The notes beneath the pieces were generated by a model. That model made no database searches. It was not told the DNA's origin and worked only from the letters and a program-made list of their open reading frames with translations. A stretch of 64,000 nucleotides of DNA, taken from positions 5,704,421-5,768,420 of the forward strand of contig CP034986.1 of the NCBI GenBank assembly GCA_004026145.2, given 5' to 3'. Shown here piece after piece: positions 37,510 through 49,622 of the stretch. Both the position numbers and the translations under genes were made by a program. Every line of letters begins with the position of its first letter. Within the stretch, counting starts at the first letter, position 1. Source of the stretch: Takifugu bimaculatus (lineage: Eukaryota; Chordata; Actinopteri; Tetraodontiformes; Tetraodontidae).

Positions 37510-40500
37510 GTAAAGCACAATGTTGACATGGTCAATGTCTAACTAGTCAATAAACCCTCCTTAATCTTTACCATGGGGAATGGTTAAAGTGCTGTTTTGT
37601 GAACAATATTCTATGGGATTGTCCCTCATCTATTAAGTGCAGATAGATGAAAATGCTAAAATGCGATTTTTTTATCAGTCACATAATACTCTTATGGTCC
37701 ATCACTCAGGAATGAAGGCCATATCCATGTGAGTGACTATTTAACCCCTGGTGGGACACAGCAAAAAAGAATAAATCCTGCCTCAACCAATAAGCCCCCC
37801 AAAAAAGTCAGAGTCAAAGATTATGTTTTTTTACATGGGCATATAAAATCCATTTCTGCAGGTTCACCAGCATTGCATGATACCTATATTGGACTTGAAT
37901 GCTACTTTTGATGTGTCGCCTTAGCGGTATGTCCTGTGCGATTTGTGACATCTAATGGTGAGAATGCAGCAGTAGATATTTTATTCTTAAATTTTCAAAA
38001 ACCCAAAACAGATTGATTAGCATCCTGTTTTCCTCAGCAGTGCGCTTCGTATTTTTGAACGAATATCTCCTCCCGGTGAAGTTAAAGATTATCTATTTTC
38101 TTTTTCTTAACGCACAGCACATGACATCAGTGTTCCAACAGGACACGCCCCGTTCAGGTGAGGATCATTGGCCCTTCATTTAAGTGTGAGAACAAGGTTC
38201 AAAAGAGAAAGGTGATGACAGCAGTGACTTTCTAGAGATTGAAATTCTTTCCCATAAATTGGTCAATGCTGTAGTTTTTTTTTTTTGCTGCCCTGGCAAA
38301 ATGTTACGTGCATCACTTCCTGTAACTTGAGGGGAATCTTAGCACACAAGAGTGACCTTGGCAAAGTGCATAAAATGACCTCACAGTTCAACACCCATTG
38401 ACTTGAAATGATGAATAAGACTTTAACACTGCAGATTACTTCAGATGATCCTTTACATATAACATATATCTTCTTTAACGATGATATGAATGCATGTTCA
38501 CCTTCTTTCATGTATTTTAAAGGTAGTAGTTGTGTTATCAGATTTTAAGTCTTGTGTTTGCAGGAGGAAGCTGGTGGTTGGACTGGAAAGCAAAGAGACG
38601 TATCGAGACTGAACGGAAAAAAGACAGGCTAACTTTGAGTGCTGACTTAGTGAGCTTAGATCAGAGTTGACCACTTGGAATTTTCACTTTCAAAACCAAC
38701 TCCAACTCAACTCAACCCATCTTTTCTGATAGTGATACTGACTCACCTCGCAATCAAGTCCACCTGTCTGTAGTGGATTTTCCCCTACGCTAAAACACCC
38801 AAACTTATGTTTTCATTAAGTCAATATACCTATGCCAGTGCCAATGAATTGAAGTGCGGGGATACCACAACAAAGTCGAATGATGAGTCAGGGTCAGCTG
38901 GTTCACGATCCAAACGATGGTTTATTGTCGATCCACCATTCACCATGCATGAGAAGTAGCCCGGGCTAAGTCTGAATACTGACAAGAATTGTCCTTCTTT
39001 TATACTATTTGGAGCCTGGGGCTACCCTCTTTCTGGTTAGCTGTTTTTACTCATTTTCCACCGTTAAGTACCTTTTTCCCTACTTATCAGAAGTCAGGTG
39101 TACCTTACATGGTTTTTTTAAACAAACTCAACAGACCATGCCTTGGCTACTCCCATACTTTCCATTAACCCTCTAATAACTTCCCCGGACTTTCCATCTC
39201 AAAGCATACATTCAAGTAGTGACACGTATACATATAGCAGGTGCCCAAACAGTGACAATGGCTAGTACATTTTGTCTGCATAATCATTAACTACGAAGGT
39301 CTAATTGTTAACTCAAAGGTTAAATATTACATCCACACATTTTGCCTCTGACGCCTTATGCCCGTTACCCTTCTTCACTACATGTCCTTCGCCAATCCGA
39401 TGCCACTGTCGTGTTCCTCAACTTAAGGAAGAACACAAGAATCTCGTGTTCTTATCCTCCAGCTCTGCCGGAGCCTCCCTCAACAACCGTAACAGGAAGG
39501 TTGCAGCAGGCAATGAGGTGTGTACGTAAACAAGTCAGGCCAGCTGGCACGATTCCCTGACAGTTCAAATATAACGAGGAGAACAGTACTGCGAGGGCTT
39601 TCAATGCACCAATAATGCAAACTTTTGCCTTTTTTTCATAGCGTTTTCCAACCACGATCCAACCCTCAGTAACCTTGTAACGTTTGCTGACCGCATGCCT
39701 ACCTTTGGGCAGAGCAAAGTGACTGGAGAACAGGTCGGCAACAACAACAACATGACCATCAGTATGACACATGGGAGTCGTCACCCGACGGCGCCATCTA
39801 GTGTCCCATCAAGGCAACCTGGGAGTGGGAGGAGAACACCAGGGAACTAGATAAACTAACATGACCTCTTAATTGTCCCTGCCATTTTGTCCTTTATCGT
39901 TTTATTTGCCTACAGTCAGCAGCATTCCTTTGCTTTTACTCCATCTGTAGTGAGCACCTGGCAATTAGTGGTGTGAAAGTTCAGGTGCCAAAAGCATGCT
40001 GCAACAAGTGACTTTTGATTTTAGCTTTAGCATTTGTGTACGCAGTTCCAGTTCCGGTGGTGGCGTGATTCTTCTTTTTTCCATATATATGGTTTATATA
40101 CAAATATTTTAAAGACCACATGCTTTAATGAAAAAATAATAAAATTAAAACTGCATATTACCTATATTCAGTGAATATCTGGATCATTATGGTAACTACA
40201 AAAACCAAAACACTTTTAAAGTAAAAAAATAAAGCTTATTTTAAAAAAATAAATTACTGATGCAAGCTCTTCGTGTGATCACTACTTTATGTTCTAAAGT
40301 GTAAAAATACATCTGTTAGCTGCACCAGTGCAAATGTTATAAATACTGACAAATATATTTGTATTTAAATTTTGCAGTCTGTTATTACTTGTGATTGTGC
40401 TTCCCAAAAAATAAAAAAAATAAAAAGCTTTTATGAGTGTGACCATACTTTATTTTTGGGGAAAATTCATATGTAGCAAAGCACTTTGAGTTTAAAATGA

Positions 40501-40570
40501 GTTTTAAAAGCCTGGTTATGTCTGGACTCTTTTTGTCCTCCCGGTATTATTCTCCAAACTGCGAACACAG
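37510..40570. other. Gene-poor, repeat-like region
   Basis: A short plus-strand frame at 37729-37911 and an acceptor-led frame at 38571-38612 may be further RIPK3 debris, but I cannot align them. Sequence at 38880-39300 looks like LTR or 3' UTR debris. The minus frame 39452-39784 encodes an unknown 110-residue peptide. Confidence 0.4.
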
Positions 40571-40694
40571 ACTTCTGCTGTGAACCAGGATGTTGACACT
40601 AATCTACTGCAACGGTCGGCTGTGGACTCAACGGGCTTCTGGCACTGGATCTCTACGCTGCCCATCCTCCATCTGCTGCCTCACCCATTGCACG
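40571..40694 (+). other. Orphan exon-like segment
   Basis: A 124-base stretch is open in one frame (41 codons plus one base). It is bounded by a good acceptor (gcgaacacag) and a strong donor (GTGAGA). It encodes STGFWHWISTLPILHLLPHP near its end. The pattern recalls helical repeats of RNF213-type proteins, but that is a guess. No partner exon was found nearby, so it is probably a relic of a lost or moved gene. Confidence 0.4.
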
Positions 40695-40901
40695 GTGAGA
40701 AGCATTGACAATCCCCACACAAGGTTTAGGGGTTCAATTTTATATAAATTAAAATGTTAATGCTTATGATACAATAATATAGGATGTGGCAAAAGTATCT
40801 GCACTGCTTTGTTGATGTTTTAGATTTTCTTGTCTAGTCTAAGCTTTGGTACTCTTAAATCCATGGGAGCTCACAGACAAGCAGCCTTGTATTTCTATCT
40901 T

Positions 40902-41392
40902 TGTTGGGCGTTACGTGCGAGTTAAGGAGGCCAGGACCCAGATGCAGAGTGAAAAGCAAAAGGTTCTTTATTGCCAAAATCAATGCAAGGGGAAACAGTC
41001 CTCAGAACGAAGGATTGATTAAAGTAACAACAAAAACTCTAGGAAAGTAGCAACAGAAACAATGAACTAAAAATCACCAAGAAATGGGAAAAAACCGTCA
41101 GCAAAATACAAATGAAAAACAGCGACAGGGCACTGGACAAATTTACAACTCTGGAGATTAGCAAAGGATACCACGAGGCGAAGGGCTGGAGAGCTCTGAG
41201 TACAACAATCCAGCACCAGAGACAAGGAGGGGAGAGCTTAAGTAGGAAGCCAATTTAGGCAGAATGAGCTGCAGGTGTGCCAGAGGCTCACGAGATCGGC
41301 CCGCCCCTAAATGCCGCTCCTGCAGGTAGAGCAGGAGGTGAGAAGTCTGAGTGACAACCAAACAACAGAACCACAACATGGGGACTCTCATA
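40902..41392. repeat. Probable solo LTR-like dispersed repeat
   Basis: It begins TGTTGGGCGTTACG, has the pattern 'aggacccagatgcag ... ttctttattgcc' common to fish LTRs, and ends near CCACAACA. I did not find a clean target duplication, so the ends are approximate. Confidence 0.4.
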
Positions 41393-42452
41393 GACATAAT
41401 ACATTACCCAGCCTGTTGCCCACTTTCCCTTACAACTAAACCCTGACCCTGACTTTCTAATTCTAACTTCAACCTTAAAACTATGTCCCCACTTTGGAAA
41501 AAATGTCCCGACTTTGCTAGAAGACTAATCCGTTTTGGTGCACAGTATGTAACAAATACAAGTACACAGACACACCTACACACACAGTGGGGATGGACAT
41601 TATTGTCAGAACAACCTTCATTTATTGCTACGACTTATTTCACAGTCACAATATCTGTGGAAAGACAAAATTTAAGTATGTATGACTTTAATATTTTAGG
41701 TACAAAAAGTAAAATAATTACTACATTATCTTTGAAATGTTGACTTTCAATTTTTAAAAAAAAAAGATTTTCTTATTTCTGTTAATGGAGCAAAACAAAT
41801 ATTGACGAATATAAACATTTGACTTGTTTTCAGTTGAGTTAGAAGCCTAATTTATTCCCCCCAACTAGTTCTACATTTAAAAAATTAATAAGAATAAAAA
41901 TAATTGGAATTAATCTTTTGAACAAGAATTTATACATATAATCATCAAGTCAGAATGTTATAGAAAGACACTTCCTTTAATTGCTGAGCAGACAATAATA
42001 ATAACAACAACAATAATAATAATAGAGGGAGTCACGCACAGCTGTGTCCTGTTACCTGCTCCTTCGTTGTATCACAGAGGAAAATATATGTAGATCACAC
42101 GAATCACAAATAACTTGAATCTCATGCCTATAAATGCTCTGAGCATCAGAAGTTTGTTTTATGTGTAACAACAAATGATAAGCAAAACCGTGTATGTCAA
42201 TGGTCCGTTGGGCCAGGGGTCGCCTGTTCGGCATTGCTCGATATAACATGCGCAGTGGACGGCTGCTAGCAAGGGCAGATAATTCATTAGCCGATAAAGC
42301 CTTAAAAGGGCAACTGAAATACAACACATTCAGGAACAATTGCTGCATAGTGAACATTCAACTGATATGAAAATGCATTCAACAGGGTTTGATGATCTTT
42401 TTTTTTTTACATCCTCCTCACTTTATTTCGCAAATCCCTCCTAGGGTAGTAC
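41393..42452. other. Intergenic AT-rich region, cerebellin 3' flank
   Basis: No exon is seen. The minus-strand 3' UTR of the cerebellin gene probably occupies the right end. Confidence 0.5.
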
Positions 42453-43424
42453 CTACAGGAGGAATACCAGAAACCCCGAGAAAGTGGAGTACTTCCACCC
42501 TCCCATCAGGTTGCCCCTCTCCAGTTTGAGATAAGCCTTGTCACCTCTCTCCATCATCACCAGTCCAGCATTGGTGGCAGCTTCTCTGGTTACATCCTGA
42601 TCACCTGCAAAGGCTGAAATCACTGGCCAGCCATTGAGAACCAAGCTTACCTGAAAGAAACAGGTCAGAAAGGAATACTTTGAAAATGTACTGTTTCTAT
42701 AGCCTCATGAGTAGGGAAGTCCATGTGTTTGCAAATAAATAGGTTATCATCTGCATAGTTTTTTTTGTGAATTTAAATATTCGTGATTTGGAGCATAGTA
42801 TTTAGATGAAAGAAGACATCAAATCCAAAGATAAAATGAATCAGCATGTAGTGTATCTGAAAATTATTGTTCCGATAAGCTATCATGCTCACTTGGATCG
42901 TCTGCCGGTTGTAGACCTTGACAACATGGAAGCTGAAACTATACACTCCTTTTCTTGGAGCCTACGAATATGCTTGTTGCTGGATCAAAATGACTGCCAA
43001 TGTTCACCAGGATCTAGAAACACATTCAAACCACCCCCACCCCCCCATCACCACCACCGTTAGATCATTTAGCAATGTCCCTTTTTAAACCATGAGAAAA
43101 CAAAGGTTGACTCTACAAACCATCTCCCACCTGGTCGAAGTAGATGGTCATGGTACGGTTGCTCATCTCTGAGGGTTCATGGTTGGTGTTACGGATGGCT
43201 GAAAATGCCACCCGACCGGTGCCTGACCTTACAGACATGCCCAGAGCATTGCCCGATGGTTCCGCAGAAGGGGTGGAGTCACACACCACCAGACATTTTC
43301 CCTCTAACATGATTGGTTCTGTGTCATTCTGGCAGCGGACCTGGGTGGGCCAAGAGGACCAAAGGACCAAGAGCAGCAGTCCGGCAATGACTGGGCGGTT
43401 AGGGAGGAAGGTCAGGGGTGGCAT
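42453..43424 (-). CDS. Cerebellin (CBLN1/CBLN3 type) with a one-base frameshift
   Basis: Cerebellins are secreted C1q-family synapse organisers that bridge neurexin and GluD receptors. Exons: 43131-43424, 42893-43013 and 42453-42650. Exon 1 starts with a signal peptide (about 1-31), then EGKCLVVCDS with the two Cys that link trimers, then VAFSAIRNTNHEPSEMSNRT. Exon 2 gives ILVNIGSHFDPATSIFV, then loses frame, and resumes GVYSFSFHVVKVYNRQTIQ. Exon 3 gives VSLVLNGWPVISAFAGDQDV and ends GGWKYSTFSGFLVFLL. Exon 2 is 121 bases where 120 are needed; the extra base lies at about 42960-42961, in the APRKG motif. Without it the product would be 203 residues (human CBLN1 193). The sequence looks like CBLN1, but the neighbours fit CBLN3. 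It is either a recent pseudogene or an assembly error. Confidence 0.85.
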
Positions 43425-45016
43425 CCTTCAAAACAACGGCTAGTTTTAGAAGCGTCTTGGGCTCAGCTGGTTGTCGTCACACTGATGAAGTCAACAATTT
43501 CTCACATCCCCAAAGGACAGTTAATAAGGTCCTCCAGTCCGATCAATGATGTGAGGCACCAAGATGCTGATTCGTTGGCAGGCGTCAAAGTTGTCCTCAG
43601 GGCAGGAGAATCACGGCAACTGGTCCAAGCAAGTGGAAGCTGGGAAGATGTAAATTTTTACTTGTCATGCCTGAATGAACACACGAGCCAGCTTGTGTCA
43701 TCATCTTCTCAACCTCAAGGTGTGAATTCACATGTTAAAGCTGCATTTTTTTGCAGCGGATTACTGCCGCTCACAAATGGGTGGGGGACTCAAAAGCAGG
43801 GCTCCACCCCCGATTAGCCCTCCGTGGACTCGACTGAGGTAGCACTACCTGTATCGATAGAATGGCGGGGGTTGGTTTTCTGCTACCTCTGCAATAAGAA
43901 TGAGGACTGAATTTCTCTTTATCTGTTGCCTTATCAATAAAAGCAACAAAAGCAGCTGAAGTGAGTAACACGGTTGTGCCCATGAGGGTTTAAGAGAAAG
44001 GAAAGGAGCTGAGGTAATAATCTGGCAGATCTCTGTGTTAGTCATACCAGCTGGATCCAGGAGGAGAGAACAGCAGATCGTCATGATCCCACCACCGAGA
44101 GGCCATCTGTAGGTATGATTTTCTCTTCCTGCGCTGGCTTCACACAAAGCTTCTAGCAGCCATCGACTGGCTGCGGAGCTTTTACTTCTAACACCGGGAT
44201 GAGATGAGCAGAAAGGAGCTTCAGCTGCTTTGATAACTGTACATTTTGGCATCTCTTATCTCTGGTTCAACATCTTCTCAAGTCGACACCAGGAGAACTT
44301 TCCCTCAGACCTGTGAATCAAAGAGAATTCCAGTGAAGACCAAACTCACCTGTGACTTTGATGGTCGGCTCTGATGAGACATGAAATTCGCAGGTTCACC
44401 AGACTTCCAGGACTCTGTCAGCCTCATCGGTTCATCTCCGTCTTTCCTCCACTATCCCTCTCTCTCCCTCTTACATCATACGCTTTGCAGCCCTCCTCAG
44501 CCTCCCTGCTGCCTTTGTTTTCCCGTCCTCCTCCTCCTCCTCATCTTATTTTATACCTCGGATAATCACACCGCTGACCTCAGAGCTGAACACTTATAGC
44601 AAATCAACTCCTACTTCACACCACTTTTTTTGTCCTCTCAGACATCCATTAAAGAGAACCTTGATAACAACACTAATTAGAAATAAAGTAGAAAAATTAA
44701 GAGGAATTTGACCAGATTATTGATGACATTAGGGGGCAACTGGGTGCTTGGTTGGCTTTTGTTACCCTGAGTTCCACTTTAAAGGACATCTGCACAAACA
44801 AATAATTTATCACAGTTTGTCTATTGTCAAAAAAGGCATGAATAATCAAATGTGTTTTCAAAGTTGTATCTTGTGTGGATGTATAAGTTAGTTGCTGTTT
44901 CTTAAGGATCGTTCTATGTCTGGGGGAGCAGCAGAATGTGTTACCTTGAGGTCACATGCAAAGTGTGGGTGTGTTGTGTACACTATGTGCTTGTTACACT
45001 TAGATGCTAAGTAAAA

Positions 45017-45017
<1 letters not shown>

Positions 45018-45092
<75 letters not shown>
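45018..45092. repeat. (CA)n microsatellite, about 37 units
   Basis: An uninterrupted 75-base CA/TG run, likely highly variable between individuals. Confidence 0.95.
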
Positions 45093-45094
<2 letters not shown>

Positions 45095-45144
45095 GTCTGT
45101 GGATATGCCAGAACCTGCTATCCTGAAGGAAATAAAATAAATGC

Positions 45145-45159
45145 TGCCCCCTGGTGGCC
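45145..45159 (-). promoter_or_regulatory. CTCF-like motif at the strand switch
   Basis: The minus strand reads GGCCACCAGGGGGCA, which matches the CTCF core very well. It lies between the last minus-strand gene and the first plus-strand gene. Confidence 0.5.
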
Positions 45160-46869
45160 GATTCAGAACTGACACTGCGGCCTCGTAGTTTTTTCTTTCC
45201 TGTGTGATTATTGTGTTATTGATCTAGATACGAAATACAAACAATATTTTAGCATTGAATTATAACAGTGGTCCTTCGTTTTTATTTGAGGCTGACATAT
45301 TTCTTTTCTTTACTCAGGTGAGTCTCTTACAAAGAGGATTTAAGAGGAAATTACTGGATTGTTCTACATGCCTGATAAAATGGGGGCCCCCTTTTAACTT
45401 AAGTGCTCACAGTTTGGGTGGCTGTTACAGGGAAGAGGGGGGGCTATTACAAGGTATCATATAAGATAATCTGTGACCTGCCTGCTATCACAGTTTTGCA
45501 CTTGCTCATTACATCAGCATGATTGTAGGCAGCTAATATGAACAATTCCTTTATACCTCAGAGGACCCTAAATGCATCAATAAAAATAAACAGTTCTCAG
45601 TTTCTGTCCTGACTTGAATACCTTTTGCATCTTAACTTATGAGAAGGAAGATGAGGCTAAGAACGACGAATACATTCTCCTTTTGAATTGTGGTCGTACA
45701 CAGTGACTATGCTCCTTCCTCTGTCATATTAGATCAGTGTTATTTGTATAGAATGCCTTTAATGTTGTCACAGACTGACACTTTAACCCCAACGCTTTGT
45801 GTGTACTTTAGTCACTTATTAACCTACGTTTTCTTTATGACATCATAAATAGTTCCCATTGCCTATGAACAGGACATCTGAACCCCCTGATCCGAGACAT
45901 GACTTGACAGCCAAACTACCTCTTCTACCACTAAAGTCTCAAGAATAAGCACATTTGTAATTGTACCATCCACTCTTTTGAGCTCCACATAAACACTCTA
46001 ATCCTACAAAATGTAGCGTTCTGCTGACAGGGCTGCTAATGCTACGTTTTGCCATAAATGCAGGCGTCTCAGACATGCGTGTTTCCAGTGGAGGAGACAG
46101 ACAGAAAGAAACAACAGTTGTTCCCAGCAGAGGGAAGGCTGGGCTGATGAATAACTGCTGACGTGACATTTTCCTGTTCCACTCTCTGTCCTATAATTCA
46201 TAAAGTAGCCGAGTCACCTGCTTGGCTGTCATAGACGATGAGCGACTGGCCGGGGTCTCCAAAGGGAAGTAACTGTAAGTAAGACAAATATAAGAGCTTT
46301 TCTATGCTATAAAGTCACAGAAGTGGACAGAATGGCTAGGCCAACCTGTTCAGTGCTACATTTACTGTTTACTGTCTCTGTTGTTGCTTGGAAAAGTGTT
46401 ATTTTCTTGGTAACCAGCTTAGTTTTAATCTTGCTAAGGAAATAAATTTATTTATATTCTTGATATGGTTTTTTGTTGTTGCTGTTGTTGAAAGCTTTCA
46501 GTAGCTCAAAAGTTAATGACCTGGTCATACAAACAGATTACCTGAGTTACTTTTCAATTGTGATCCAAATCAAAATTCTGGTTTGACTCTAGATCAGTTT
46601 ATATGTTTATTGCACAAAATACTCAAAATATCCACATACTGTATTCGGGAAAAGGTTAAGGACATAAGTGACATTGTTTTTATTTTAATTAAACTTCTAC
46701 ATGTGGACTAAAGAGTGACTTTGTGTCCTAGTCCAGATGTGAATTAAAATCACTTTTGTTGTAGTCTGGATCTGGACATGGAATATGAACTTCACCCCGT
46801 AATCAAAGTCTATCATGGTTTGGCTTCTGGACTGACTTCCTGTTTTCTGTGACTGTGATTCTACAGATA

Positions 46870-49622
46870 ATGGCCTCCTTAGCTATGTTGTCAGAAAAAC
46901 AGTTCCAGTGCGCCATCTGCCAGCAGGTGTTCACCAACCCAGTCACCACTCCATGTGGCCATAACTTCTGCAAGGAGTGCATCCAAAAAGTGTGGGACAG
47001 CAGCGAAATCTGTAAGTGCCCTACCTGTGGGAAAACCTTCAGCAGCCGACCTGAGATGAGCATCAACACAGCCTTCAAAGAGATGGCTGAGGCCTTGAGG
47101 AGCATCTGTTCCTCAGCTTCACCGCTGCCTGCGGCCGAGCCAGGTGAGGTGGTGTGCGACGTCTGTGCTGCCACGTCCCTGCAGGTGAAAGCCATCAAGT
47201 CCTGCCTGGTCTGCCTGACCTCATACTGCGAAGCCCACCTGGAGCCTCATGAGAGAGTCACCACCTTGAAGCTTCACAGGCTGATTACTCCGGTGAACAA
47301 CCTTCCCGAACGAATGTGCAAGAAGCATGAGAGACTGCTGGAGATGTTCTGCAGGGATGAGCAGAGGTGTGTGTGTCAGTTCTGCACTGAGACGGAACAC
47401 AAACACCATCAGGCAGTCGCCATAGCGGATGAGAGCAGGAGCAGGAAGGTAGAGGGACAGAATGCTTTATATTAAAACACAGAAAACAAGATGAGTCCTG
47501 TATGAAACGTGCAACGAATAAATCGAATATCTGTTCAACTGGATCAGATCCAGATTAAAAATACCATGGAAGCATTCCGGCAGATGATCCAGGAGCGACT
47601 GACTAAAGTAGAGGAGATCCAGAACTGCCTGAAATTCAGTGTGGTGAGTCTGATGTCTAGGTTTCATACATTCACATTAAACCGACCGCTAGCACCAGTT
47701 GCACTTTGAGCCACACACACCGTGTTCGGTTTGTTCACACTGTTACTAATATAATTAAAACAGCAGGGAAAAGGTCAAAATTAATTAGTTTAACTGAATG
47801 TCAGAGACAAGACATCAAATGAAGGAACATTCTAAGTCAAAGGGAGGGTAAACCTAAAGGATGTAATTAAAGCATTGTCTCAAACACGACAAAGTTGTGT
47901 CTTGTAGGATTTATGCGTCTGTTGCTCTCCACCTTTGCACCACTGGCCATGAGCAAGACGGTCCCTAGATATGAGCCTGGTCCTGCTCAAGGTTTCTATC
48001 TGTTAAAAGGGAGGTTTTTCTTGCAACTATTGCAAAGTGAGAATCTGTTCCTAGAGCCAATTTTGTCAGTAACAGATGCTGGATAAAGAAAATTGAATTG
48101 TATATGAACTCTGCGCAGCTTTTGAACACATGCAAATTTCAGGTATTCAAACTGCAAAGTTCTAAATGGGAAAGACGTTTATATACTTTTCATTAATTCT
48201 CTGTTAATTTAATTCCCCTCCCCTCCCATTCCACAGGTAAATGCAGAAGATGAGATGAAAAACTGTGACCGCCTGTTTTCATCTCTGATCCGCTCTGTCG
48301 AGGAGAGCCGGGAGGAAGTGATGTCGGAGTTAAGGGACAGGCAGAAAGAAGCAGAGAGGAGGTCAGAAAGGCTCATTGGGGAGCTTCAGAGAGAAAGCAC
48401 AGAACTGCAGGGGAGAAACACTGACCTGGAGGAGCTGCTCAACAGTGAGGATCACCTGCACCTCTTACAGGTATCACCCATTCTCAAACTGCACCAGAGG
48501 TTTTGGTTTGGGGGATGGGATGGGCAGTTAAATACAGTATTTTGAATTTTGAAAAGAACCACACAACAACAGAAACACACAAGGGAAGATGAGCAAGAGA
48601 CAAGGAAATAAATTGCTTTCACCTCCTCTGTGTAGAGGTCACAATTCCTCATGACCGCTCCATCCATAAGAACGTGGAATGAGACTGGCGTGTACCCTAA
48701 ACTCTGCATGGGGATGATGCGGAGAGCACTGTCCAAGGTACACAACACACTGATGAATGAGATGGATTATCTGAAGAAGGAAGGTAATTCAGTCAATTCT
48801 GGATCAATTGATCTTTGCTGATTGTTACTGTGTTGATGTTCTGGAACTGATTTGTTTGTTATGTTCATGGAAGAAATGAACAGGATGCAGGAATATGCAG
48901 GTGAGAACCCGTCTGGATGATTGTTCCATCTGGACTTGTGATGCATTTTGATTTATCACTCTATATGCTGTCTCTGTAGTTGATGTGGTGTTAGACCCAG
49001 ACACCGCTCACCCAAACATTGTGCTTTCGGCTGATGGCAAACAGGCGGGGCGTGGCGAGCTTCTGCAGATCGTGCCTGACAACCCCAAACGTTTTGACCC
49101 TGTCATCTGTGTCGTGGCCAAGAAAGGTTTCCTATCTGGGAGGTTCTACTTCCAGGTTAGATTATTTGTTCATCTCCCTGAGTCGACTGCAAAACAGCTA
49201 AACTCTGACAAAAGTTTATATTTCATGTCTCGTGTTGCATCATCACACAGGTTGCAGTAAGAGAAAAGACCTTTTGGGACCTTGGAGTGGTCAGAGAGTC
49301 TGCCAACAGGAAGGGGATGATCACCTCCAAGCCAGAGAACGGATACTGGACGATGAGGCTGAGAAGCGGGAACGAATACCGAGCACTGGACTCACCATCG
49401 GTCCTCCTATCCCTTCCAAAGAAGCCTGAGATTATTGGAGTGTTTACAGATTATGAGGAGGGGACTGTGTCATTTTTCAATGTGGAGGACCAATCTCATA
49501 TGTACACCTTCACCGGGTGTCTGTTCTTGGAGAGAATCTTGCCCTTTTTCAGCCCTGGTGTTTGTGATGGAGGGAAGAACGTAGCACCATTGGTTGTCGT
49601 AGGTGTTAATCAGGAGGTCTGA
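46870..49622 (+). CDS. Bloodthirsty-like TRIM E3 ubiquitin ligase
   Basis: TRIM ligases of the btr type are expanded in teleosts and act mainly in innate immunity. Seven exons: 46870-47448, 47548-47643, 48237-48470, 48636-48783, 48874-48900, 48980-49155 and 49251-49622, giving 543 residues. The 96- and 234-base exons are the sizes typical of the TRIM coiled coil. Domains: RING at about 14-54 (CAICQQVFTNPVTTPCGHNF, then CPTC), a B-box1 remnant (CDVCAATS), B-box2 (MCKKHERLLEMFCRDEQRC), coiled coil about 194-350, then PRY-SPRY (DVVLDPDTAHPNIVLSADGK, FWDLGVVRESANRKG, YWTMRLRSGNEY). MASLAMLSEKQFQ is chosen as the start over an ATG 21 bases upstream, because an acceptor (tctacag) lies between them. 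A poly(A) signal ATTAAA is at 49658-49663. Confidence 0.88.
47905..48110 (+). repeat. Dispersed teleost repeat in a TRIM intron
   Basis: It has 'gctcaaggtttctatctgtt', a TTAAAAGGGAG stretch and an 'aattgaattg' tail. I recognise this as a degenerate copy of a very common fish interspersed repeat. The class is not certain. Confidence 0.5.

Larger units (their letters stand above)
43425..46869. other. Intergenic boundary between minus-strand and plus-strand gene blocks
   Basis: No coding exon is supported. It holds a long CA microsatellite, a strong CTCF-like motif and, at its right end near 46160-46274, a probable noncoding first exon of the TRIM gene ending at AACT|GTAAGT. Confidence 0.5.

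Noticed and set aside
39452..39784. 110-residue minus-strand frame in the desert
   Set aside because: It looks protein-like but no motif is recognisable; it may be transposon debris.
44374..44599. Ser/Leu/Pro-rich plus-strand frames
   Set aside because: Low-complexity CT-rich sequence; no splice context or family.
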